This document shows, one piece after another, positions 54,174 to 63,943 of a stretch of 64,000 nucleotides of DNA (position 1 is the stretch's first letter; each line of letters opens with the position of its first letter). The notes under the pieces are model-generated. The model searched no databases. It was not told where the DNA came from and worked only from the letters and a program-made list of their open reading frames with translations. This DNA comes from an uncultured bacterium. GTDB taxonomy: Bacteria; Planctomycetota; Phycisphaerae; Phycisphaerales; SM1A02. The stretch covers positions 1 to 64,000 of the forward strand of contig CAIXJC010000078.1 in NCBI GenBank assembly GCA_903919715.1, written 5' to 3'. The translations under genes and the position numbers were made by a program.

Positions 54174-56425
54174 CGCACAGCACCCGCATTCACTTCGTTT
54201 CTCACTTTGCGAGATCCATCGCCGATCAAATACCCTTCACTCACGAGCGCACGAATGACTGCGCCCATCACCGGTCCTGCAGTCCGACCGCCGCCACCAC
54301 CGTGCTCGACGATGACCGCGATGGCATAGCGTGGCGTGGCATCGCCAGGATTCCCCACGAGCGCTCCGCACCATGCGTGATCTGCATCCGTCACCGTGCG
54401 CTCGACAACGCCGTTATGGTCACGGTCCACTTTCAATGGCGGTGCTTCAGCCGTTCCCGTCTTCGCCCAAATTGAAACTCCCGGAGCTTCGATGATTGGA
54501 TCTTTCGTCCCATCGCCATAGTCCATGTGATTGCCAGTTCCATAACTTTCCGCAACAACTCGGTGCAATCCGTCGAGCGCGCGTGCGACAGCGGTGGGAG
54601 CAAACGGATACATCGCACTCATTTTATTGCCGCCCGCAAGAAACGATGGCAACCGTACCGATCCCCTGCGAGCCAACATGGCGTATGCGTTGGCCATCTC
54701 CAATGGCGTCACCGTCATTGGACCTTGCCCAATTCCAAGCGATACAGCCGAAAATTGATCGTGCCGCGAATCAACGAGCGCCGCTGCTTGCGCCGAAGGA
54801 ATCGTTCCGCCGAGCGTTCCCAATCCGAATCGGCGATACCACTCGCAAAGTCGTTCAGCTCCCAAACGATTCGCCAATGTGTAAAAATAGATATTGCAAG
54901 AACGCGCAAGCGCCTCTTCAACTCCCAGCGGACCGCCGGTCAATTTTGTATGAGTCGTGAATTGATACCGCTCGCGGTAGATCCAACAGCGTGCGGCATC
55001 AGTGCGATCCTTGAAAAAATGTCCGTTGCATTCGATCGCTTCATCCTCACGCAGTACACCTTCTGTGACAGCGGCGAGATAGACGAGTGGTTTCACTAGC
55101 GAACCTGGTGGATACGCTGCCTCGATCGCGCGATTGATACTGGCCGTCTCACTTGCCATTGATGCTCGCCCGCTGCGCTCTTGATCCTGTGGGAGTGGAG
55201 TCGAGGCAGCCGCCAGAACTTCTCCAGTTGCGACATCAACGATCACGGCGGCGGCAGGCAGTGCCTCACCGATAGCCAGTGCGTCACTGTGGGTGTGCCA
55301 CGATTGAACCGAGGTCAGTCCCGTGCGCGGATCGAGAGCCGCCTGTACGCGCATTTGCAATTGCGCATCAATCGAAAGAGTGACATCTTTCCCGGGAATT
55401 GGATCGGTCCGTTCTTCCTGCAACGAATCGAGCCGTCGGCTTGATTCTCCACGAATACCACGTAATTCGTCCTCAAATTGGCGCTCCATTCCACGCGAAC
55501 CGACCGTATCACGACTTGCGCGATATCCACCGAGATCGATTTCGATCGTGCCGTCTTCGAGCGTCTTTTCAAATGGGCGTCGTTCCAAATCTTCTTTCCA
55601 CGCTTCATTTCGCACTGATCCAACGAGCTGATCAAGTGCTCCATCCATCTTGAGAACGAGCGGGATCGATGTTCGAATCGGTCGAGGCAGATGCGCCCGA
55701 GGCACCTCGACCTCAGCACTGGCCCACGGAATTTGACGCCGCGCCGCATCAATGATTTCAATTGCACCTGGAAACGCATCCGACAACCTGCGCATTTCGA
55801 ATGCTGCATCGTTCGCGACGTCGCGGAAGACCACATGCATCTCCCGCATTTCACGAATCGGTTCTGGCTTCACATCGAGTGCTTGACCGCGTGTGCGGCG
55901 GGTCTCAATTTGTCGGCGATAGACCGCTGCAGCTTGCTCATCAATTCGCGTCGCAATTCCTTCAAGGCGGTGCTCCAATTCAGACTGCGCAACTCCCGCT
56001 CGTGTCGCAAGAATCTTCACAAGCGATGCCTGCGCCTCCTGCCACTCAGGCAATGCTTGAACAATTTTCTCCTCGCGCTGCGCTGAAGTCAGCTTGCGCC
56101 ACGATGCCCCCGCCGCTGCGCGGGCCGCTGCCTGTGCACGCTCGCGAGCCCACTCCCCCTTCGCCAAGGGATAGCTGACCGCAACGTCATAACTTGCAAC
56201 ATCTTCGGCTAAGACTCGCCCCTTGCGATCGAGCAATTTCCCACGCCAAGTCGGCAGTAATTTTTCGACATCGAGTCGTTCTTCCGCAGCCTGCGCTAAT
56301 GCGCTCCCTTGAACGACCGTCAGAGCGAATAATCGAACAACAAGTACGCACGATGCCCCCGCCATCAACGCGAACAGAATGAAAAATCTCTTGCGTAAGT
56401 CTCTCTGCGCACTCTGGTATGCCAA
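54170..56425 (-). CDS. mrdA: Penicillin-binding protein 2 (peptidoglycan D,D-transpeptidase)
   Basis: A 751-aa class B PBP. The start is a TTG at 56425 supported by a strong GGAGGA 5-6 nt upstream; no in-frame ATG precedes the membrane helix ([20 protein letters not shown]). A long dimerisation/pedestal domain (about 45-390) is followed by the transpeptidase with SxxK as SLVK (442-445), SxN as SCN (509-511) and KTG (655-657). It cross-links glycan strands in the elongasome with RodA. mreBCD are not adjacent. The pedestal is larger than in E. coli PBP2 and very Ala/Arg-rich. Confidence 0.94.
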   Translation of the reverse strand: MAYQSAQRDLRKRFFILFALMAGASCVLVVRLFALTVVQGSALAQAAEERLDVEKLLPTWRGKLLDRKGRVLAEDVASYDVAVSYPLAKGEWARERAQAAARAAAGASWRKLTSAQREEKIVQALPEWQEAQASLVKILATRAGVAQSELEHRLEGIATRIDEQAAAVYRRQIETRRTRGQALDVKPEPIREMREMHVVFRDVANDAAFEMRRLSDAFPGAIEIIDAARRQIPWASAEVEVPRAHLPRPIRTSIPLVLKMDGALDQLVGSVRNEAWKEDLERRPFEKTLEDGTIEIDLGGYRASRDTVGSRGMERQFEDELRGIRGESSRRLDSLQEERTDPIPGKDVTLSIDAQLQMRVQAALDPRTGLTSVQSWHTHSDALAIGEALPAAAVIVDVATGEVLAAASTPLPQDQERSGRASMASETASINRAIEAAYPPGSLVKPLVYLAAVTEGVLREDEAIECNGHFFKDRTDAARCWIYRERYQFTTHTKLTGGPLGVEEALARSCNIYFYTLANRLGAERLCEWYRRFGLGTLGGTIPSAQAAALVDSRHDQFSAVSLGIGQGPMTVTPLEMANAYAMLARRGSVRLPSFLAGGNKMSAMYPFAPTAVARALDGLHRVVAESYGTGNHMDYGDGTKDPIIEAPGVSIWAKTGTAEAPPLKVDRDHNGVVERTVTDADHAWCGALVGNPGDATPRYAIAVIVEHGGGGGRTAGPVMGAVIRALVSEGYLIGDGSRKVRNEVNAGAVR

Positions 56426-56528
56426 TCAGTCCTCCATGACTGTCCTGCATGAATGTTCTGGCGACGGCGTCCGTGCGCCACTGTCCAAAAGTGTAGCGAA
56501 CGGGAAGGTGGTTAGTATCCCCCTCCTT

Positions 56529-57617
56529 ATGGAATGTGGCATTGTCGGATTACCTAACGTCGGAAAAAGTACGCTCTTCAACGCACTGACCTCTGCAGGC
56601 GCCGCGGCGGCGAATTATCCGTTCTGCACGATCGAACCAAATGTCGGAATCGTCTCGGTTCCCGACGCAAGGTTGGCGCAGATCAATGCGTTCATTCCGT
56701 GCCAGAAGATCCTCCCAGCCGCCCTGCGATTGGTTGACATCGCTGGGTTGGTCAAAGGTGCGAGCGAGGGCGAAGGCCTTGGGAACAAGTTCCTTTCTCA
56801 CATTCGCGAGGTTGATGCAATCTTGCATGTCGTACGGTGTTTCAGCGACCCGGATGTCATGCACGTCGATGGGACAGTCGATCCCATTCGCGACATCGGA
56901 ACGATTGAAACCGAGTTAATGCTCGCTGACCTGCAGATCGTGGAGAGCCTTCTCGACAAAGCGCGTCGAACAGCGATGCATGGCGATAAGGACGCAGTTG
57001 CACGGCAGTCGATCTTGGAGCGGTGCAATGTGGTGCTGAATGAATCGCGCCCAGTGCGATCGCTCAATCCGACCCAAGAAGAATCTGTGCTTCTTCAACA
57101 GCTCGGGATGATCTCTGCCAAGCGCGTGCTGTTTGTCGCAAATGTCGATGAATCCGATCCAGAGGGCAAAGGGCCGCTCGTTGAAAAGGTTCGCGCCTAC
57201 GCCGCTGCGAATGGAGGCATCGTCTGCGTCGTTTGCGCTCGCATCGAAAGCGAACTCTCCGAACTTCCACCAGCCGATCGAGCCGAAATGCTCGAATCGC
57301 TTGGAATGAAAGAACCTGCGCTGGACGCTGTTGCACGTGCGGCATACCAGTTGCTTGGACTCGAGTCCTATTTCACTGCAGGCGAGAAGGAAATTCGCGC
57401 GTGGACCATTCACAAGGGTGCAACCGCACCACAAGCGGCTGGAGTAATTCACACTGACTTCGAAAAGGGGTTCATTCGAGCCGAGGTCTATAAAGTTACC
57501 GATTTGCTTGAGCTGAAAAGCGAAAAAGCAATCCGCGAAGCTGGACGGTTGCGAAGCGAAGGCAAGGCCTATGTCATGCATGATGGCGACGTGGTCCACT
57601 TCTTGTTCAATCCGTGA
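56529..57617 (+). CDS. ychF: Redox-regulated ATPase YchF
   Basis: A 362-aa OBG-family P-loop NTPase that prefers ATP and associates with ribosomes. ATG at 56529 gives the family start [20 protein letters not shown] with the P-loop at 7-15. [20 protein letters not shown] is the switch II block. The TGS-like C-terminus has [17 protein letters not shown] and [16 protein letters not shown]. No ribosome-binding site is evident. It is divergent from mrdA. Confidence 0.96.
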   Translation: MECGIVGLPNVGKSTLFNALTSAGAAAANYPFCTIEPNVGIVSVPDARLAQINAFIPCQKILPAALRLVDIAGLVKGASEGEGLGNKFLSHIREVDAILHVVRCFSDPDVMHVDGTVDPIRDIGTIETELMLADLQIVESLLDKARRTAMHGDKDAVARQSILERCNVVLNESRPVRSLNPTQEESVLLQQLGMISAKRVLFVANVDESDPEGKGPLVEKVRAYAAANGGIVCVVCARIESELSELPPADRAEMLESLGMKEPALDAVARAAYQLLGLESYFTAGEKEIRAWTIHKGATAPQAAGVIHTDFEKGFIRAEVYKVTDLLELKSEKAIREAGRLRSEGKAYVMHDGDVVHFLFNP

Positions 57618-57678
57618 CCTGATTCGATCCGTCCGATTCCGCTCGACATTGGAAATGTTTTCTCTATATATTCCCAAC

Positions 57679-58032
57679 ATGCTGTCCAAGTTTGTTGAAG
57701 ACTTCAAATCGTTCGCCGTCAAGGGAAATGCGATCGACATGGCTATTGGAATTGTGGTCGGTGCCGCGTTCAACAAGATCATCAATTCGATCGTCTCTGA
57801 TCTGATCATGCCACCTCTTGGCCTCGCCATCGGCGGTGTTGACTTCAAGAATCTCGAAATCGTGCTGAAGCAACCATTGCTCGATGCAGCGACGCAGATC
57901 ACCGCCCCTGCCGTTGCAATCCGCTATGGAATGTTCCTCAATTCACTGGTTGAGTTTTTCATTGTCGCATTCAGTGCCTTCATCGCCGTGCGAGTGATGG
58001 CCAAGACGATGGCCGCGCGCTCGACACCGTAA
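57679..58032 (+). CDS. mscL: Large-conductance mechanosensitive channel
   Basis: A 117-aa inner-membrane channel that opens under osmotic down-shock. The N-terminal helix KSFAVKGNAIDMAIGIVVG and the pore segment NSIVSDLIMPPLGL are diagnostic, and a second helix (MFLNSLVEFFIVAFSAFIAV) follows. ATG at 57679 gives the usual length; an in-frame ATG at 57655 with GGAA upstream is an alternative that adds eight residues. The stop overlaps the next start by one base. Confidence 0.95.
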   Translation: MLSKFVEDFKSFAVKGNAIDMAIGIVVGAAFNKIINSIVSDLIMPPLGLAIGGVDFKNLEIVLKQPLLDAATQITAPAVAIRYGMFLNSLVEFFIVAFSAFIAVRVMAKTMAARSTP

Positions 58033-59426
58033 TGCAAAGTGCAACCCCGACAAATCGCGTTGCGCTGACGACAATCTGCGTTGTCGTTGCGACCGCTCTC
58101 CTGTGCTCCTGCGCGGCTGGAACCAAAAAGAAATCGCCAGATCTTGCCAAACGTGCGGGAACGGCCACGGGTTCCACCGGTGGACTTCGCGACGAAACGA
58201 TCACGCTAGCGCAACTCGAAGAACTTTCCAACGCATTCGCGGATCGTTATTTCACGCTCATCTTGAGTGCGAGCGAAAAGGTGATGAAAGACAATCCATC
58301 CCTTTCGCAGCGACGGATTATGAATGGCGCACGACTGCTCGGCGTTTCGAGCATGTACGACATCGCTTCGAGCCCCGATACTTTCACGCAATTGATTGAC
58401 CAATTAGTCGTGGTGACGCTGCAAAATTATTTCTGGGTTGATTCGGGGCGTTCACAGAAAATTTGGGGTGATCGGGCTCAACCGTTCGTTGAGAATCTTC
58501 GCAGAGCGCGCGAAGACATTTGGGCTGGCGCAGCTCGAGTCTTTACCGAGAGCCAGCTCCAGCAACTCGACTTAATCATCGCCAACTGGTGGCTGAAACA
58601 AGGAGGAGCGAGTGGCGGAACCGAGTTCGTCGCCTATGTGCGTTTCGCAGATATTGCCAACGCCAAAGGGTTAGCGCTCCTCGAAGAAGTCAAAGATGGC
58701 GGCGGCCTTCTCGAACCAATCGACCGCGCCACGGAGCAGATTGCATCGACCCAGCGTGCGCTTGAACGGTCGCTCTTCTATGCAAAGCGCGTCACGCTCT
58801 TTGCGAATTGGCAGATCGAAGCACTTGTGTATGACCTGCTCATCATGCCCGAAACTCAGAAACTGCTTTCGGATGCAGACAAAGTCACGACGGTTTTTGG
58901 AGACATTCCAAATCTGCTGAATCAAAACGGCGAACTCGCTAGCAAACTGTTGGCTCAATACAAGGACTCCATCAATGCGACTGCGCTGCTGGCGGACAAA
59001 TTTGCTCCCATCGCAACGAGCGCCGAGCACATCACCAAAGATGCCGGGACAGCCGTGTCGCTCATCAATGCGACCCTCAATTCGGTCAGTCAGATGCAGG
59101 CGACTGCTGCGGCGAATACTCCAAAGGATGGGCCAACAGCCAAGCCATTCGACATCGCTGAATACACCACTCTCTTGGCGCAACTCCAAACCAATCTGAC
59201 TGAAGCGAACAAGTTCCTCTCGACCACTGACAAACTTCTCGACCAAAAAGACCTTGATTCACGCCTGAAGCCGATCGAGTCACTCATCCGAACACGAATT
59301 TCCGACGCCCAGGTTGCGACGCAAGATGTCGTCGATGGAATTTTTATTCGCATCGGGATTCTCCTCGCCGCCACTTTCGCATTCATCATCGCCATCATTT
59401 GGTGGCGTAGCAAACGTCGGAGCTGA
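58032..59426 (+). CDS. Lipoprotein with C-terminal transmembrane anchor
   Basis: A 464-aa protein. A lipoprotein signal ends in LLCSC (Cys27). The middle is long and helical, with aromatic patches (LQNYFWVDSGRSQKIWG), then a coiled-coil-like part (about 330-420). A single strong helix (IRIGILLAATFAFIIAIIWW) and a basic WRSKRRS end finish it, so the chain is anchored at both ends. No family is recognised. It lies between mscL (1-nt overlap) and the PstS-like gene (3-bp gap), which suggests an envelope stress or transport role, but this is speculative. Confidence 0.75.
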   Translation: MQSATPTNRVALTTICVVVATALLCSCAAGTKKKSPDLAKRAGTATGSTGGLRDETITLAQLEELSNAFADRYFTLILSASEKVMKDNPSLSQRRIMNGARLLGVSSMYDIASSPDTFTQLIDQLVVVTLQNYFWVDSGRSQKIWGDRAQPFVENLRRAREDIWAGAARVFTESQLQQLDLIIANWWLKQGGASGGTEFVAYVRFADIANAKGLALLEEVKDGGGLLEPIDRATEQIASTQRALERSLFYAKRVTLFANWQIEALVYDLLIMPETQKLLSDADKVTTVFGDIPNLLNQNGELASKLLAQYKDSINATALLADKFAPIATSAEHITKDAGTAVSLINATLNSVSQMQATAAANTPKDGPTAKPFDIAEYTTLLAQLQTNLTEANKFLSTTDKLLDQKDLDSRLKPIESLIRTRISDAQVATQDVVDGIFIRIGILLAATFAFIIAIIWWRSKRRS

Positions 59427-59429
59427 AAC

Positions 59430-60452
59430 ATGAATCTGACACTCTGCATTCTCTCTTTGATGACCTCACTCTCTTCGGCTCAAGGTCCGCCTGTTCCCGC
59501 AGTTGTTCCAGAACCTGCGCCAACTTCGGCAGCACAGGCGACAGAAATCGAAGTTGCCTTTCCGCCTTATGCCCCCGTAACACCGCCTTGCGTTGGAATC
59601 ATTCACATTGCGGGATCCGACACGATGGCGCCGGCACTCTCATCAATCGCCGAAGCGTTTACATCGATTTACCCCGACTGCAACGTCACCGTTCGAGGAG
59701 GAGGCTCCGAATTTGGCCTCGCAGAATTGGCGGCTCAGCGGTGCGACTTTGCGGCCGTCTCGAGAGTCATCACTCCCCAAGAAAAAAGCGCGATCGAGCA
59801 GGCAACCAAGAAATCGATCATCCAAATCACGATCGCATCCGATGCGGTCTGTGTCTATGTCAACGCAGACAATCCACTCAAGGGGATGACTCGCACGCAA
59901 CTCAACGGGGCGTTTTCAATCTCGCACACAAAGACGAAGACCCCCCTCTTTCGCTGGAACGAAATCGACCCAAATTCGCCGCTAGGCGATGCTTTCGTCC
60001 GCCTGCATGTCTGCGGCCTCCAATCAGGGACGATGACGAGCTTCACACATTTCGCAATGCCGGGCGAGAGATTCACGACGAGTCTCTGTTTCACTGAACC
60101 CGCTCCGTCATCGGTGGTCAACGCCTGCTGCGCATATAAAAATGCGCTCGGGGTTTCTGGCTTTGTGGCGAAACAGCCACGGGCAAGGGCGCTTGCAATA
60201 TCGGCATCGGACGATGGGCCCTTCGTCCAACCGACTTCACAGACGATCTATGACGGCTCGTATCCACTCTCGCGCCCCCTGACATTTGTAGCGTTCTTAG
60301 ATTCGCAGGGAAAACTGCCACCCGAAATGATCGAACTTCTCCGTTACATCTTTTCAGAAACGGGTCAAGACATACTGACGAATTTGAATTTCGTCGCACT
60401 TCATCCCGATCAACTACCGGCATTGATCAAGACGCCGTCCAACGCGCCATAA
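59430..60452 (+). CDS. PstS-like phosphate-type substrate-binding protein
   Basis: A 340-aa exported binding protein with GGAGCT before ATG 59430 and a signal peptide to about residue 18. The PBP-like fold shows the ligand-loop segments IHIAGSDTMAPAL, VRGGGSEFGLAEL and, later, CGLQSGTMTSFTH, in the order of PstS proteins. It ends in ETGQDILTNLNFVALHP. No pstC, pstA, pstB or phoU is in the window, so it either serves a distant transporter or has a sensing role. Pairing with the doubly anchored lipoprotein is noteworthy. Confidence 0.85.
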   Translation: MNLTLCILSLMTSLSSAQGPPVPAVVPEPAPTSAAQATEIEVAFPPYAPVTPPCVGIIHIAGSDTMAPALSSIAEAFTSIYPDCNVTVRGGGSEFGLAELAAQRCDFAAVSRVITPQEKSAIEQATKKSIIQITIASDAVCVYVNADNPLKGMTRTQLNGAFSISHTKTKTPLFRWNEIDPNSPLGDAFVRLHVCGLQSGTMTSFTHFAMPGERFTTSLCFTEPAPSSVVNACCAYKNALGVSGFVAKQPRARALAISASDDGPFVQPTSQTIYDGSYPLSRPLTFVAFLDSQGKLPPEMIELLRYIFSETGQDILTNLNFVALHPDQLPALIKTPSNAP

Positions 60453-60510
60453 AGTCTCAACACATCTCGATTGCTCTTCGGTGGACAGTTATGCCCATCG
60501 CAGAGTTGAC

Positions 60511-61773
60511 TCACTTCAGCGGACCAGGCAATGCCTTCACGACCACTGTCATATTGCGCGCAGCAAGTTCTCGCGCTGTCGTCGGCGAAACAACACCTGT
60601 GATGACAAGTGAATTTCCAGTCGCAGGTGTCGGCATTTTTAACTCTTTGACGGCAGGAACAAAGGCCTCAAGCGACGGGGACCATTCTGCGTAATCCCAC
60701 TCAATGGGGATCAAGAGCGTTCCATCCTTGTTCTGGCAAACCGTCAAATGAACCGTATGCGTGATGGCTGTGAGCGGCGACGTACTGCTCAGCTTTGCCA
60801 TCATTTCCGCCGTGTATTGATAGGAAAATGACATGAGTTCACTGTCGGATCCAGAGACTTCGTGGATGAAGTCGTTTCGGCCAGGAATATTTCCAAGCTG
60901 CATCAGCGAATTCACAATGACCGTCTGCGAAGATGGAAGGATTTTAAGGTTGTCTAGAAATGCGTTGGAATCTTCCTTGCTGATCCCCATCGCTGCGAGC
61001 GACGCAAGATTCTTCATTCGCAACTGCGTGGGATTCAGCTCGCGCAATGAGTTTTCCATTTCGCCAGTCATATTGAAAGCAGACAATGCTTTTCCTGCTG
61101 GACCAGCAACGCAACTCATCCCAGCTTGAACAGTAATGTTGCCAAGGAAAATTGGCCATGCGGCTTTCGTCAACTCCTTCTGAAACGTTTCATTGGAACT
61201 GTAAGGATCCACGCCCAACCTGATTGCAAGGTCACGTTTCACCTTGGAAAAGCCAGAGATATTTTCCACGGCATTCCCCTCAGCATCGGGTGTCTTGCGC
61301 CCACCCAAGGTGTCAGAAACGGACTGACCCGTTTGGCTGAGAAAGCCGAAGATGCCCTTGGGCACGCTGGAGATCGTGTTGACCGGGTCGTTCAGGACAC
61401 TTTGCGCGGCATTCAACGGAACTTTCGCAGACTTCTCGACCGCATTCATGAACTCCTTGTTCTCCGACATCGAGCGCATCGCGCCGATCGCTGCGATTTC
61501 CGACACTCGTCGCATCAACATCATGTTTCCAGATGCTTCAAAGACACCATAGTCAGAGTCGATCGTGAAATAATTCCAACCAGCATTGGTCGGAACTTGG
61601 TCTCGCACTGTGAAATTGAAACCCTTTCGATATTCAGGACGCAAAATCTCGCTTGCGTTCAATACGGGCTTTGGTTCAAAGGCAGACTTCGTTGAAGCCA
61701 CATCCTGCGCAACGAGAGAGAACGTTGCGGCAAAGGCGATAAACACAGGGATGAGTATTAAAGTTCGTTTCAT
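60511..61773 (-). CDS. Exported protein of unknown function
   Basis: A 420-aa protein with a signal peptide (MKRTLILIPVFIAFAATFSLVAQ). The rest is mixed alpha/beta, with a PVNTISSVPKGIFGFL turn region and the C-terminal part VHLTVCQNKDGTLLIPIEWDY. No family recognised. It stands alone, convergent with the PstS-like gene (58-bp spacer) and 203 bp from aat on the other side. That spacer (61774-61976) shows nothing recognisable. Confidence 0.7.
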   Translation of the reverse strand: MKRTLILIPVFIAFAATFSLVAQDVASTKSAFEPKPVLNASEILRPEYRKGFNFTVRDQVPTNAGWNYFTIDSDYGVFEASGNMMLMRRVSEIAAIGAMRSMSENKEFMNAVEKSAKVPLNAAQSVLNDPVNTISSVPKGIFGFLSQTGQSVSDTLGGRKTPDAEGNAVENISGFSKVKRDLAIRLGVDPYSSNETFQKELTKAAWPIFLGNITVQAGMSCVAGPAGKALSAFNMTGEMENSLRELNPTQLRMKNLASLAAMGISKEDSNAFLDNLKILPSSQTVIVNSLMQLGNIPGRNDFIHEVSGSDSELMSFSYQYTAEMMAKLSSTSPLTAITHTVHLTVCQNKDGTLLIPIEWDYAEWSPSLEAFVPAVKELKMPTPATGNSLVITGVVSPTTARELAARNMTVVVKALPGPLK

Positions 61774-61976
61774 GGTTCAATCCAATCCTGCGGGAGATTT
61801 CAGTGTTGCGGGCGGATGTCCGTCAAGTCCACTTGAAATCATTCAATTCGCGCGGGACTGTAACTGTGATGAGCTAATCGATCAAGTTGACCGACGGATT
61901 GGGCTATTTCGTCGAATCCCGCTGCGGATCGATTGCGAAACAGAACATGTACAAATTAAAATAACGGGGTGTGTGC

Positions 61977-62609
61977 CTATGGTTCTATGACGCTTGCGAA
62001 GGATCCGACTCCTGGCAAGGCGATCGCATCTGCGAGTCTCGCAAGGTAATCATCGGCTGCGATTTCAATCGCACCAAGCGAGACCATGTGAGGATTGGCA
62101 TACTGACAATCAAGAAGTGCGAATCGGCGGGCACGCAGTCGATTCACCAGCGAGACTAAACAGACCTTGCTCGCATCGCGGCCCCCTTCCGCAGGTCGAC
62201 TGAACATGCTCTCTCCAAAGAACGCTCCGCCGATGGCGACGCCATACAGCCCGCCGACGAGCGAGTCACCCAGCCACGCTTCCACTGAGTGCGCATGACC
62301 TCGGCGATGAAGTTCGATGTAAACGGCGGCGAGGTCGCTGGATATCCATGAGCGATTATCGGGCGTTCGGTCGTGGGCGCAGGCTGCAATGACCCGCTCG
62401 AATGCGGTATCGATCACGACTTTAAATTTGCCGTTTCGGTGTATCCGTGCGAGGCTCGTAGAAATCTTGAGCCCGCCATCGTCAAGTGGCAAAATGCACC
62501 GCGGATCGCTCGAAAAGAATTCGATTTCACCGGTATCGGGATCGGCCATGGGGAAGGCGCCATCTCGGTAGCCCTCAAGCACAATTTCAGCGGGATCGAG
62601 TGAACTCAT
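61977..62609 (-). CDS. aat: Leucyl/phenylalanyl-tRNA--protein transferase
   Basis: A 210-aa enzyme that adds Leu or Phe to N-terminal basic residues, marking proteins for the N-degron pathway (ClpS/ClpAP). Family blocks: GYRDGAFPMAD, FFSSDPRCILPLD, SYxxGHAHSVEAW (as RRGHAHSVEAW), GGLYGVAIGGAFFGESMFS and FALLDCQYANPHMVSLGA. Start ATG at 62609 was preferred to a GTG-type extension upstream. Length is typical. Confidence 0.94.
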   Translation of the reverse strand: MSSLDPAEIVLEGYRDGAFPMADPDTGEIEFFSSDPRCILPLDDGGLKISTSLARIHRNGKFKVVIDTAFERVIAACAHDRTPDNRSWISSDLAAVYIELHRRGHAHSVEAWLGDSLVGGLYGVAIGGAFFGESMFSRPAEGGRDASKVCLVSLVNRLRARRFALLDCQYANPHMVSLGAIEIAADDYLARLADAIALPGVGSFASVIEP

Positions 62610-62999
62610 GGCGCAGAACACCGTACAAAAATTTGGGGACAATGCATCGAAAGCCCCTTGTCAGAAGTCCTTTTGTGGGTAACTTCTCCCTTCCTCATTG
62701 AGGGGCCGTCGGTGACGGATGATTTCAAGTTTCGCTTGGAATCAGCGGCGCCGCAAGGGGTGTCTTGGCGCGGCCAAGAGACACTCCAGCCTAGAGGAAG
62801 CCGCGGCAAGGGTCCCAGCGATGGACGCCCGACCCCGCGTCGAGCGTTTCCGTCGTCGGTTGATCCGACGCGGTGCCACCAACGGACGCACGGTGGCATC
62901 GACTTCCCCTGCGTTTCAAGCCCTTTCGAGGGACTTGAGCTCTGGTTCGATCGATCATTCAAAACATCTCGCCCCGTGGTTATTATTCGGCGGTGCATT
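62610..62999. other. Unassigned GC-rich spacer upstream of tRNA-Gln
   Basis: A 390-bp stretch between the aat start and tRNA-Gln. Overlapping frames exist, but they run through the tRNA or have atypical composition (Arg/Ser-rich). A short hairpin gtgtcttgg/ccaagagacac lies near 62758-62788, and further local complementarity (accgtgcgtccgttgg-type) near 62870-62900. It could hold a structured RNA, but I could not match it to RNase P, SRP RNA, tmRNA or 6S RNA. Confidence 0.35.
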
Positions 63000-63070
63000 T
63001 GGCCCATGGTGTAACGGTAGCACAGGAGATTTTGGTTCTCTTAGTCCTTGTTCAAATCAAGGTGGGCTAA
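63000..63070 (+). tRNA. tRNA-Gln(TTG)
   Basis: Acceptor TGGCCCA (63000-63006) pairs with TGGGCTA (63063-63069), including one G-T pair, followed by discriminator A. The anticodon stem GGAGA/TCTCT closes the loop TTTTGGT, giving anticodon TTG for CAA/CAG. The T-arm CCTTG/CAAGG is perfect around TTCAAAT. CCA is not encoded. Confidence 0.95.
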
Positions 63071-63133
63071 TTTCGAGTTGATCGATATTCAGAGTTGAAA
63101 GCCACTGTGGCTCAAAGTGGCTTCGTTCACATC

Positions 63134-63943
63134 GTGACTCGCACTTCACCAACTTCACATGCGACGACCGCGGTCATTTTGGCCGCCGGCAAGGGAACTC
63201 GCATGAACAGCGAAATGCCGAAGGTCATGCACGAGGCGTTGGGCAAACCACTTGTCGAATGGGTTGTCGATGCGGTGACCGACGCAGGCGTTGCGCGAGT
63301 CATTTTGGTCGTGGGACATCAAGAGGAAGTCGTGCGCGCTCATTTCAAAGGGCGATCGAACATCGAATTCGTCCGACAATCGCCGCAACTTGGAACAGGT
63401 CATGCCGTTGATCAAGCACGCCCGCTTCTTCAGAATGTCGACCGAGCGAGCGAATTGCTTGTGCTGTGCGGGGATGGCCCGCTGATCACGCCAACCACCA
63501 TTGGAACTCTGCTCAACGCGCACCGCACAACCAAAGCCGCTGCAACGCTGGCGACGAGTGTCATTCCAGATGCAACGGGCTATGGCCGAATTGACCGCGA
63601 TTCCAAGGGAGAATTTCGAGCGATTGTCGAGCAGAAAGATTGCACGCCTGCGCAGTTACTCAATCGCGAAATCAATCCGTCGTACTACTGCTTCGAACTC
63701 GGCGCGCTGTTGGACACACTTGCGCACGTCGATAATCGAAACGCTGCAGGCGAGTATTACATCACCGATGTCTTTCACATTCTCAAGAAGGCAGGACGCA
63801 CTGTGCATGTCGTCGATGCCGTTCCAGCCGAAGAAGTTCTTTCTGTGAACACGCCAGAACAACTGGCGGAAGTTTCAAATCTATTACGTTCGAGAATCGC
63901 AACCCGTCAACCTTCCAATCACTCCACGGAGAGAAACTCATGA
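63134..63943 (+). CDS. GlmU-like UDP-N-acetylglucosamine pyrophosphorylase (uridylyltransferase domain only)
   Basis: About 269 aa with a GTG at 63134, or 282 aa with a TTG at 63095; no ATG fits. The nucleotidyltransferase fold shows VILAAGKGTRMNSEMPKVMH, QLGTGHAV, LCGDGPLIT, GYGRIDRD, EINPSYYCF and EYYITDVFHIL, all as in GlmU. The left-handed beta-helix acetyltransferase domain of full GlmU (about 200 more residues) is absent, so acetylation of GlcN-1-P must be done elsewhere or the substrate differs. The stop overlaps the prs start by 4 nt, reproducing the glmU-prs order of Gram-positive bacteria. Confidence 0.88.
   Translation: MTRTSPTSHATTAVILAAGKGTRMNSEMPKVMHEALGKPLVEWVVDAVTDAGVARVILVVGHQEEVVRAHFKGRSNIEFVRQSPQLGTGHAVDQARPLLQNVDRASELLVLCGDGPLITPTTIGTLLNAHRTTKAAATLATSVIPDATGYGRIDRDSKGEFRAIVEQKDCTPAQLLNREINPSYYCFELGALLDTLAHVDNRNAAGEYYITDVFHILKKAGRTVHVVDAVPAEEVLSVNTPEQLAEVSNLLRSRIATRQPSNHSTERNS

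Noticed and set aside
62640-62995. RNase P RNA, SRP RNA or tmRNA
   Set aside because: None of the conserved core words of these RNAs could be found on either strand.
62658-63014. Small plus-strand gene before tRNA-Gln
   Set aside because: It runs into the tRNA and its composition is unlike the neighbouring genes.
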